A stretch of DNA of 5,553 bases from Bog-159 sp050011755 (GTDB lineage Bacteria > Acidobacteriota > Terriglobia > Bryobacterales > Bryobacteraceae): NCBI GenBank assembly GCA_050011755.1, contig JBEKIM010000459.1, positions 1-5,553 on the forward strand, read 5' to 3'. Each line of letters begins with the position of its first letter. Positions within the stretch are counted from its first letter, which is position 1. Of the stretch, positions 1 through 5,553 are shown piece by piece. The position numbers were made by a program, and so were the translations under genes. Under the pieces are notes generated by a model. It saw only the letters and a program-made list of their open reading frames with translations, did not search any database and was not told the DNA's origin.

Positions 1-981
<981 letters not shown>

Positions 982-982
982 C

Positions 983-1516
983 GTGATCCAACTGTTGGGC
1001 ATCGAGGTTTCGGCGGACGTGCTGGGCGGCTTGGCCGTTCAATTGGCGCCCATCTTCCGGATGGCGTGCCAGGTGCGGCCGGAGCGCCCGAACGCCGCCT
1101 TCGCGCGCGACCGCATGCGCAACCAGTATCACTCGACCGCCATCCTGCAATCCATACAGCCGCTGGTCGAGCCCGGCGCCCGGCTGCTGGCGGTAACGTC
1201 CCTGGACCTGTATGTTCCCGTGCTCACCTTCGTGTTCGGCGAGGCGCAATTGAGCGGTAGTTGCGCGGTGGTCTCGTTGCATCGTTTGCGGGAGGAATTC
1301 TACGGCCTGCCGGCGCGCGAAGAAATCATGCGGGAGCGGCTGGTAAAGGAAGCCGTCCACGAGTTGGGCCACACTTTCGGGCTGCGGCATTGCGACGACT
1401 GGCGCTGTGTGATGACGTCCAGCCACGGCGTGGAGCGCCTGGACGTGAAGCGTGCGGAGTTTTGTTTTCTGTGCGGGCGGGTGGTGGCGGCTGCGCGCGC
1501 GGCAGCGGTGGCGTAG
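983..1516 (+). CDS. amzA: Archaemetzincin-type zinc metalloprotease
   Basis: A 177-residue putative metzincin peptidase of the archaemetzincin (AMZ, M54) family, probably cytosolic because no signal peptide or membrane segment is seen. The signature is complete near the C-terminus: HELGHTFGLRHC gives the three zinc-binding histidines, the catalytic Glu and the first structural Cys. Four residues later comes CVM (second Cys and Met-turn), and 16 residues later CFLC, completing the four-cysteine second metal site known in the family. The N-terminus IQLLGIEVSADVL fits the family's opening strand, which supports the GTG start at 983. That GTG lies one base after the regulator's TGA with no good Shine-Dalgarno, so translation is probably coupled. 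Length is normal for the family. The native substrate is unknown. The family is common in archaea and vertebrates but patchy in bacteria. The gene ends in an Ala-rich tail. Confidence 0.92.
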   Translation: MIQLLGIEVSADVLGGLAVQLAPIFRMACQVRPERPNAAFARDRMRNQYHSTAILQSIQPLVEPGARLLAVTSLDLYVPVLTFVFGEAQLSGSCAVVSLHRLREEFYGLPAREEIMRERLVKEAVHELGHTFGLRHCDDWRCVMTSSHGVERLDVKRAEFCFLCGRVVAAARAAAVA

Positions 1517-1596
1517 CGTGGCGCGTTTTGCCGCTGCGAGAATAGCCGTAACGAATTGAGCCGCGCAGCGAAATTGGCCGGTGGTCCGGCGCCTAC

Positions 1597-1626
1597 GAGG
1601 CCGCCGCAGGCTGCGGGACTGTCCTC
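1597..1626. repeat. Short nested hairpin
   Basis: Arms CCGCA (1604-1608) and TGCGG (1612-1616) enclose a GGC loop. Outer arms GAGG (1597-1600) and CCTC (1623-1626) can close around it with unpaired bases between. It looks like a weaker companion of the large palindrome 40 bases downstream. Hairpins this small occur by chance in GC-rich DNA, so confidence is low. Confidence 0.3.
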
Positions 1627-1663
1627 ATGGCCCGCCGGCACCAGAGATGATGAAAAACTACAA

Positions 1664-1754
1664 TTGGAGGGCGGCCAATCCTGGCTGCAGCCGGCTTTCC
1701 AGCCGGCTTAGCCGCCTGAAAAGGCGGCTGCGGGCAAGATTGCCCGCCCTCCAA
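1664..1754. repeat. Branched (three-way) palindrome, REP/BIME-like
   Basis: Seen directly: an outer perfect 11-bp stem pairs TTGGAGGGCGG (1664-1674) with CCGCCCTCCAA (1744-1754). It continues inward imperfectly to about 1690/1728 with four mismatched positions (1675/1743, 1681/1737, 1684/1734, 1686/1732). Inside sit two perfect hairpins. The first has arms AGCCGGCT (1689-1696 and 1701-1708) and loop TTCC. The second has arms AGCCGCC (1710-1716) and GGCGGCT (1723-1729) and loop TGAAAA. Together they form a cloverleaf-like fold on either strand. Size, symmetry and placement between convergent stop codons are typical of dispersed REP/BIME elements. Whether it recurs elsewhere in the genome cannot be seen here. 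Confidence 0.8.
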
Positions 1755-1761
1755 GCCGAAG

Positions 1762-1850
1762 CGCTTGCGGCGGTGCCCCACGCGGGGTCACACATTTGTG
1801 CCAACCGGCCCGGCCGGCGGCCCCGCTGAAGCGTGCGCCACGGGCAAGCG
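1762..1850. repeat. Second, weaker multi-hairpin segment
   Basis: Outer arms CGCTTGC (1762-1768) and GCAAGCG (1844-1850) are perfect complements. They enclose small hairpins: CCCC/GGGG with loop ACGC (1776-1787), CACA/TGTG (1791-1800) and CCGGC/GCCGG with loop CCG (1805-1817). GCGGGG (1782-1787) can instead pair with CCCCGC (1821-1826). The mosaic looks like a degenerate second element, adjacent to the better one, that has lost some pairing. It could also help end the folC operon transcript. Confidence 0.45.
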
Positions 1851-1910
1851 GCCAGTCATCATCAGAAGGTCCATAACACCAGATGGCCCGGGCGATGATA
1901 TGTTTTCGAC

Positions 1911-3176
1911 TTAGGGCTCCCTCAACAGCAGCGCGCGCGCTTCGCCCACCAGAAAGAGCGATCCCGAGACAAAGATGGCGTCATCACCCGCCGCTCCGCC
2001 GGCCATAGCCAGGGCCGCTTGGATATTCGGGGCCACTCCTACGGAATCGTGATCCGCCAGGTCGCGGATCGATTCCGGCCTGAGCGCGCGCGCTTGCGCC
2101 GGCGCCGTCACGATCACGTGCCCCGCCCGCGGAAACAGGATGGCCGCTATTTCCTCCACCGCTTTGTCGCGCATGGCGCCGTAGATCAGCCAGACATGCC
2201 GCGGTTCGTAGAAGCGGTCGAGATACTCGGCCAGCGCGCGCGCGCCCGCCGGATTGTGCGCGCCGTCCAAAATGATTTCAGGATTGCTGGACACCCGCTC
2301 CAGGCGCCCCGGCCACACGGTTTGCGCGAGGCCCTCCCGGATCGCGCCCGGAGCGATGCCCAACTGCCCGAGCGCGGCAATGGCGGTGCGGGCGTTCTCT
2401 ACCTGGTGCTCGCCCGGCAGCCGGCAGCTCACGGGCATCGCGCCCCACATGAAATCGCTGCCCCGCGCATGCAGCGCCACGCCTGAAACGGCTACATCGG
2501 AACTTCGCGCCACGCCCACGCCCAGGGCCGCGGCGCGCTCTTCCAACACTCGCTCCGCTTCCGGCCGCTGCCGGGCGAAGACCGCGCGCACGCCTGGCTT
2601 CAGAATTCCGGCCTTTTCGCCGGCAATCGATTCCAGGCTTTTGCCCAGATACGCCTCATGGTCGAAGTCCACCGGGGTCACTACACACAATTCCGGCGTG
2701 ACGGCGTTGGTCGCATCCAAACGGCCACCCAGCCCTACTTCCAACACGGCGAGCTGCACGCCGCACGCGCGAAACAGCAGTAGCGCCATGGCCGTCACGC
2801 TTTCGAAGTAGGTGGGATGCAGGTCGATGCGTTCCTGTCGCAGCAGCGTCTCGGCGCATGCATGCACTTCGTCGAACGCGGCCGCGAATTGGGCGGCGCT
2901 TACCGGGCTTCCGGCAACCTGGATGCGCTCGGCCGGTTCCACCAGGTGGGGCGAAGTGAACAGGCCGGTGCGCCACCCCGCGGCGCGCAGGCCGGACTCG
3001 ATCATCGCGCAAGTCGAGCCCTTCCCGTTGGTCCCGGCCACGTGGACGATCCGGAAGGCTTCTTGCGGATTCCCCAGCGCTTCCAACAAAACGCCAATCC
3101 GCTCCAGGCCCAGCTTGGCGGTTTTAACCTCGTTGCCCAGCGCGTAGAGAAACCGGACGGAATCGGGATAGGTCAT
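1911..3176 (-). CDS. folC: Folylpolyglutamate synthase / dihydrofolate synthase
   Basis: A cytosolic Mur-ligase-family enzyme that uses ATP to add glutamate to dihydropteroate and/or to folates. Its 421 residues match the usual bacterial FolC length. Visible motifs: P-loop GTNGKGS (48-54), TSPHL (74-78), YFESVTAMALL (123-133), LEVGLGGRLDATN (145-157) with the metal-site Glu, GEKAG with Lys188 at the position of the carbamylated lysine in this family, GEHQVENA (255-262) and DGAHNP (304-309) at the start of the C-terminal glutamate-ligase domain. No key residue is missing. I cannot tell from sequence alone whether it is bifunctional. The ATG at 3176 gives the family-typical start (MTYPDSVRFLYALG) and follows the accD stop by 36 bases. 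No Shine-Dalgarno is visible; a hairpin ends one base before the ATG. It is last in the operon. The accD-folC order is widespread in bacteria. Confidence 0.96.
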   Translation of the reverse strand: MTYPDSVRFLYALGNEVKTAKLGLERIGVLLEALGNPQEAFRIVHVAGTNGKGSTCAMIESGLRAAGWRTGLFTSPHLVEPAERIQVAGSPVSAAQFAAAFDEVHACAETLLRQERIDLHPTYFESVTAMALLLFRACGVQLAVLEVGLGGRLDATNAVTPELCVVTPVDFDHEAYLGKSLESIAGEKAGILKPGVRAVFARQRPEAERVLEERAAALGVGVARSSDVAVSGVALHARGSDFMWGAMPVSCRLPGEHQVENARTAIAALGQLGIAPGAIREGLAQTVWPGRLERVSSNPEIILDGAHNPAGARALAEYLDRFYEPRHVWLIYGAMRDKAVEEIAAILFPRAGHVIVTAPAQARALRPESIRDLADHDSVGVAPNIQAALAMAGGAAGDDAIFVSGSLFLVGEARALLLREP

Positions 3177-3177
3177 C

Positions 3178-3206
3178 TGGGCTGTGCGCAGCCCATCCGG
3201 GCTGCG
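3178..3206 (-). promoter_or_regulatory. Two overlapping, mutually exclusive hairpins before folC
   Basis: In the accD-folC gap, read in the mRNA direction, arms CGCAGCCC (3206-3199) and GGGCTGCG (3194-3187) form a perfect 8-bp stem with a 4-base GGAT loop. The second arm overlaps TGGGCTG (3195-3189), which can instead pair with CAGCCCA (3184-3178) around a CGCA loop, giving a 7-bp stem ending one base before the folC ATG. Only one hairpin can form at a time. There is no T-run, so neither looks like an intrinsic terminator. A role in controlling folC translation or coupling it to accD is an inference. Confidence 0.55.
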
Positions 3207-3212
3207 GCCGCG

Positions 3213-4067
3213 TTAATCCACAAAGAATCGCAGCGCGGTGGCGATGTAGCTCTTCATCTCCAGCCGCGGCACTACCGCGTCCAGCATCCCGTGCTTCAGC
3301 AGAAACTCCGACCGCTGAAATCCGTCCGGCAGCTTCTGGCGGATGGTCTGCTCGATCACGCGCGGCCCGGCGAACCCGATCAGCGCGCCGGGTTCGGCGA
3401 TGTTCAGATCGCCGAGCATCGCGAAGCTGGCCGTGACGCCGCCCGTGGTGGGGTCGGTCAGCACGCTGATGTAGGGCACGCCAGACTGGTCGAGGCGCAT
3501 GAGCGCAGCCGAAATCTTAGCCATCTGCATCAAGCTCACCGCGCCTTCCTGCATGCGCGCGCCGCCGGAAGCCGACACGATCACGATGGGAATGCGCCGC
3601 GCAATCGACCGCTCGATCGCCCGCGTGATCATCTCGCCGACCACGCACCCCATGCTCCCGCCGATGAAGCGCGCCTCCATCGAGCAGATGTTCACCTGCC
3701 GCCCGCCCACGGCGCCGGTTGCCGAGATCATGGCATCGGAAAGGGAGGTGGCCATGCGCATCCCGTCCAACCGCTCGCGGTAGGGCTTCGAGTCGAAGAA
3801 ATCCAGCGGGTCGGACGAGCGCAGCTCCGTATCCAACCGTTCATAATCGCCGTCGAACAGCAGCTTCAGCCGCGCGGACGCATCCATGCGTGTATGCGCG
3901 CCGCATTTCGGGCACACATTCCAGTTGGACTCCAGGTCCTTCTTCCAGATGATCTGCCGGCAGCCCTCACACTTCAGCCACAGGCCCTCGGTGCGCAGTT
4001 TGCGCGAAGCGTCGTTGATCTGCGCCACCTTGGCCGGCGCCGCGTTTTCCTTCTTGAACCAGGACAT
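3213..4067 (-). CDS. accD: Acetyl-CoA carboxylase carboxyltransferase subunit beta
   Basis: The beta subunit of the carboxyltransferase half of acetyl-CoA carboxylase. With AccA it moves the carboxyl group from biotinylated AccB to acetyl-CoA, making malonyl-CoA for fatty-acid synthesis. Its 284 residues are normal for AccD. An N-terminal four-cysteine zinc ribbon is intact (Cys33, Cys36, Cys52, Cys55). The crotonase-like core shows FIGGSMGCVVGE (134-145), SASGGARMQEG (165-175), PTTGGVTASFAMLGD (206-220), GFAGPRVIEQT (231-241) and LPDGFQRSEFLLKHGMLD (246-263). The start MSWFKK is typical of the family. The ATG lies 15 bases after the rlmH stop, and an AAGG overlapping that stop may serve as a distant ribosome site. 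The gene is third in the operon and probably has no promoter of its own. accA is not in the window. Confidence 0.97.
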   Translation of the reverse strand: MSWFKKENAAPAKVAQINDASRKLRTEGLWLKCEGCRQIIWKKDLESNWNVCPKCGAHTRMDASARLKLLFDGDYERLDTELRSSDPLDFFDSKPYRERLDGMRMATSLSDAMISATGAVGGRQVNICSMEARFIGGSMGCVVGEMITRAIERSIARRIPIVIVSASGGARMQEGAVSLMQMAKISAALMRLDQSGVPYISVLTDPTTGGVTASFAMLGDLNIAEPGALIGFAGPRVIEQTIRQKLPDGFQRSEFLLKHGMLDAVVPRLEMKSYIATALRFFVD

Positions 4068-4082
4068 AGTAATTCGACTACC

Positions 4083-4502
4083 TTAGCGCGGGTAAGGATG
4101 CCCCCGCAAGGTGGCGAAGGCCCGATAAATCTGCTCGGCGAGCATGGCGCGCGCCAATTCGTGCGGAAAAGTCATGCGCGAAAGCGAAAGCAGCAGGTCC
4201 GTGCGTGCCCGCCAGTCCGCGGGCAGACCGTCCGCGCCGCCCACCACGAAGACCAGGTCGCGGCCCTCCATCTCAGCCTGTGAAACCAGCGAAACGAAGC
4301 CGGCCGTATCCATGGCTTTGCCGGCGGGATCCAAGAGAATGCGGCGTGCCGCGGGATGCTTCGTCCAAAGATCCGTGCGCTCGGGTTTGATCTCGCGCAT
4401 CTCGCAAGGCGCGTAGCGGCTCGCCCGGCTCACGAAATCGGCGGAAATGGCGTTAGCATGCGCGTCGCGCGGCTTGCCGATAAAGTACAGAAAAATCTTC
4501 AC
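4083..4502 (-). CDS. rlmH: 23S rRNA (pseudouridine-1915-N3)-methyltransferase RlmH
   Basis: A small SPOUT-fold, SAM-dependent enzyme that methylates pseudouridine 1915 in helix 69 of 23S rRNA on assembled 70S ribosomes; it works as a homodimer in known members. I start it at GTG 4502, giving 139 residues that begin VKIFLYFIGK as family members do. An ATG at 4538 would only add 12 unrelated residues inside rsfS. The SAM-binding stretch is VFVVGGADGLP (84-94), and the C-terminal knot helix is FPHELARAMLAEQIYRAF (112-129). The tail ends HPYPR where the usual form is HPYHR, so Tyr137 and Arg139 are kept but the His between them is Pro. The GTG shares bases with the rsfS stop (GTGA, 4502-4499), indicating translational coupling. 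It is somewhat shorter than the roughly 155-residue E. coli protein. Confidence 0.93.
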   Translation of the reverse strand: MKIFLYFIGKPRDAHANAISADFVSRASRYAPCEMREIKPERTDLWTKHPAARRILLDPAGKAMDTAGFVSLVSQAEMEGRDLVFVVGGADGLPADWRARTDLLLSLSRMTFPHELARAMLAEQIYRAFATLRGHPYPR

Positions 4503-4822
4503 TCCGGCGGGATCTCGACGATCCTGGCGTTGCGCCACAGGCGCTCCAGATCGTAATACTCGCGGGATTTCGGAGAAAAAATGTGTACCAGGAAATTACC
4601 GTAGTCGGCCAGAATCCATTCGGCCTGGTTGTAACCCTCCACGCTGAATGGATGCTCCCCGGCCCGCTTTAACCGCGATCCCACCTCGTCCGCGATGGCC
4701 TGCACATTACGCGCGTTGGCGCCCGTACAAATCACGAAGTAATCCGCGAAGGCGGTGATGGCGGTCAGGTCCAGCACGCGGATGTCTGTGGCTTTCTTGG
4801 ATTCAGCGGCCCGGACTGCCAT
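4499..4822 (-). CDS. rsfS: Ribosomal silencing factor RsfS (DUF143/Iojap family)
   Basis: Known members bind ribosomal protein uL14 and block joining of the ribosomal subunits, lowering translation when nutrients are short. From the ATG at 4822 it has 107 residues. The fold shows KKATDIRVLDL (9-19), ADYFVICTGANARNVQAIAD (26-45), VEGYNQAEWILADYGNFLVHIF (61-82, in parts) and REYYDLERLW (87-96). The N-terminus looks about 8 residues short of relatives such as E. coli RsfS, and the frame stays open upstream to a TAG at 4942-4940. The preceding residues (TPDWL before the ATG) fit the missing start of helix 1. That extension contains no ATG, GTG or TTG, so ATG 4822 is the only standard start. This ATG lies in a hairpin loop. 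The gene leads the operon; nadD, often found upstream of rsfS, is absent here. Confidence 0.93.
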   Translation of the reverse strand: MAVRAAESKKATDIRVLDLTAITAFADYFVICTGANARNVQAIADEVGSRLKRAGEHPFSVEGYNQAEWILADYGNFLVHIFSPKSREYYDLERLWRNARIVEIPPE

Positions 4823-4834
4823 CAGCCAGTCCGG
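4811..4834 (-). promoter_or_regulatory. Hairpin presenting the rsfS start codon in its loop
   Basis: On the coding strand, arm CCGGACTG (4834-4827) and arm CAGTCCGG (4818-4811) are perfect complements, giving an 8-bp stem. The 8-base loop GCTGATGG contains the ATG at 4822-4820. The upstream arm also holds the only GGA near the start. If folded in mRNA, it would hide the weak ribosome site while exposing the ATG. Regulation through this hairpin is an inference. If translation really begins further upstream, the hairpin is simply within the coding region. Confidence 0.5.
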
Positions 4835-4908
4835 TGTTTCGGATCGCGATTCGGTTGGGGATTCCGATGAATGGCTCTCTTGCCGGTCGGTGTGCGTTAC
4901 GTCAACCT

Positions 4909-4960
4909 TTGTCAGAACACGCTCCCTGACCGTATCGTACTACAATATAGGTACCTCTTC
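4909..4960 (+). promoter_or_regulatory. Candidate promoter for the downstream exported-protein gene
   Basis: An AT-rich patch in an otherwise GC-rich region holds TACAAT (4941-4946), five of six matches to the -10 consensus. It lies 14 bases before the ATG at 4961, implying a very short leader. TTGTCA (4909-4914) matches five of six -35 bases but is 26 bases upstream, too far to pair with it; it could pair with the weaker TATCGT (4933-4938) at an 18-base spacing. AGG (4949-4951) is a possible weak ribosome site nine bases before the ATG. On the - strand, TATATT (4949-4944) overlaps TACAAT and may be a -10 for the rsfS operon, though no matching -35 is clear. Confidence 0.35.
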
Positions 4961-5553
4961 ATGCGTTTTCTCCTCCTAGTAACGGTCGGTTCAGTACTAT
5001 TGCGCGCCGCTCCGCAAGGGCCGCTCGCGGCGCCGGCAGCGGTCCAGGCGGAAGACGCCGACGTGCTGCGCGCGCGCCTGAATATCCAGCGCTTGCGCGC
5101 CATGGTCGACGCCGGCGCCCTGCCGCGCGTGCAACTCGAACAGGCTGAAGACGCCTTGGGCGATGCGCGGGATATGGCCATACTGCGCCGCGCGATGTAC
5201 GGCCCGGAGCTTACCGCGGAACAAGCGGACGAGATGGTGGCCGCCGCCCAGCGCCGCCTCGATCGCCGTCAAAAACAATTCGACCGGGTAGACGCGCTGA
5301 TCGATTCGGGTCTCGCGGCCAAGAACGACCTTGAGCCTTTGGCGGCTCAGGTCGACTTCGCGCGCAAGGAATACGATCTCGCCGTTTCGCGCCAGAAGCT
5401 GTGTCATGAACTGGTCGAAATGGCGCGCGCCGAGCAGAACCGCCCTCATGAACAGGCCGCCACCGGCAGCCCCGCCGCCCTCCATTACGATGGCGCGGGT
5501 GTCTTCACGCCCGCCCAATTCCAGCAGATCTCCGGCGCCTTCGAGCGCCGCTT
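4961..5553 (+). CDS. Putative exported alpha-helical coiled-coil protein with internal duplication, 3'-truncated by window
   Basis: The frame is open from ATG 4961 to the window end (197 full codons), so the C-terminus is missing. I do not recognise a named family with certainty. Residues 1-17 look like a Sec signal peptide (MR, then the hydrophobic FLLLVTVGSVLL, then RAA), so export to the periplasm or envelope is likely. Residues 31-160 are rich in Ala, Arg, Glu, Gln and Leu and read as long amphipathic helices. Two segments align at a constant 65-residue offset: R44/R109, A47/A112, D50/D115, G52/G117, L59/L124, E60/E125, A69/A134, R70/R135. This suggests two copies of a helical hairpin, like those in TolC or membrane-fusion adaptors. 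After a Pro/Ala linker, GVFTPAQFQQISGAFERR (180-197) begins what looks like a separate domain, cut off here. A cell-wall peptidase-like C-terminus is possible, from memory of acidobacterial proteins, but is not shown. The gene is divergent from rsfS. Confidence 0.82.
   Translation, partial: MRFLLLVTVGSVLLRAAPQGPLAAPAAVQAEDADVLRARLNIQRLRAMVDAGALPRVQLEQAEDALGDARDMAILRRAMYGPELTAEQADEMVAAAQRRLDRRQKQFDRVDALIDSGLAAKNDLEPLAAQVDFARKEYDLAVSRQKLCHELVEMARAEQNRPHEQAATGSPAALHYDGAGVFTPAQFQQISGAFERR

Larger units (their letters stand above)
1517..1910. other. Non-coding gap between convergent genes, rich in palindromes
   Basis: This 394-base stretch separates the amzA stop from the folC stop on the opposite strand. 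The short open frames here do not resemble known proteins and are broken by the palindromes, so I see no gene. It holds one strong branched palindrome (1664-1754) and two weaker foldable segments, listed separately. A small hairpin with arms GCCGG and CCGGC (1577-1590, TGGT loop) is also present. Neither strand has a classic GC hairpin followed by a T-run, so no standard intrinsic terminator can be called. The palindromes may still end or stabilise both converging transcripts. Confidence 0.75.

Noticed and set aside
1519..1531. Possible sigma-54 promoter (TGGCGC then TTGC) just after amzA
   Set aside because: The GG and GC elements are 8 bases apart instead of the required 10, and no gene follows on that strand.
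1581..1829. Short open frame of 82 codons in the convergent gap
   Set aside because: It runs through the palindromes, has no ribosome site and resembles no protein; its Arg/Leu/Pro make-up follows from the GC-rich repeats.
4067..4080. TAGT/ACTA inverted repeat before accD
   Set aside because: Only 4 AT-rich base pairs with a 6-base loop, too weak to separate from chance.
2817..4283. Long + strand open frame of 488 codons
   Set aside because: It lies antisense to folC, accD and rlmH, which all have clear family motifs. Its Arg/His/Ala-rich composition is what the opposite strand of GC-rich coding DNA gives.
4083..4538. Longer rlmH starting at ATG 4538
   Set aside because: The additional 12 residues do not resemble RlmH and overlap rsfS by 40 bases; GTG 4502 gives the family start and a standard 4-base overlap.
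4997..5518. Minus-strand open frame of 173 codons
   Set aside because: It is antisense to the exported helical protein, whose signal peptide and exact 65-residue duplication support the + strand.

Overview
The window is GC-rich bacterial chromosome with tightly packed genes. It most likely comes from an Acidobacteriota member, perhaps near Bryobacterales/Solibacter. This placement is inferred from gene content (a bacterial archaemetzincin, an NtrC-type regulator, a combined rsfS-rlmH-accD-folC operon) and from a large palindromic intergenic element; no rRNA or other taxonomic marker is present. Most genes lack a good Shine-Dalgarno sequence.

Layout. (1) Bases 1-981, + strand: the 3' part of a sigma-54 enhancer-binding regulator, with an AAA+ domain carrying an intact GAFTGA loop and a Fis-type HTH. 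(2) Bases 983-1516, + strand: an archaemetzincin zinc protease starting one base after the regulator's stop codon. (3) Bases 1517-1910: a non-coding gap between convergent transcripts. It holds a 91-base branched palindrome (1664-1754) flanked by two weaker structured segments. (4) Bases 4822 down to 1911, - strand: a four-gene housekeeping operon in the order rsfS, rlmH, accD, folC. (5) Bases 4823-4960: a divergent intergenic region with a candidate sigma-70-like promoter. (6) Bases 4961-5553, + strand: the 5' part of an exported, helical, coiled-coil protein with an internal duplication, cut by the window end.

The operon joins two pairs that are each conserved in bacteria: rsfS-rlmH (ribosome silencing and 23S rRNA pseudouridine methylation) and accD-folC (fatty-acid precursor and folate synthesis). 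Junctions are tight: a 4-base GTGA overlap, then gaps of 15 and 36 bases.

The most interesting signals are RNA-level. The apparent rsfS ATG lies in the loop of a perfect 8-bp hairpin, and protein-level similarity appears to run upstream of that ATG in a frame with no ATG, GTG or TTG. The accD-folC gap encodes two mutually exclusive hairpins ending at the folC start. The convergent gap carries a REP/BIME-like branched palindrome. No phage, transposase, CRISPR array or obvious new defence system is visible.
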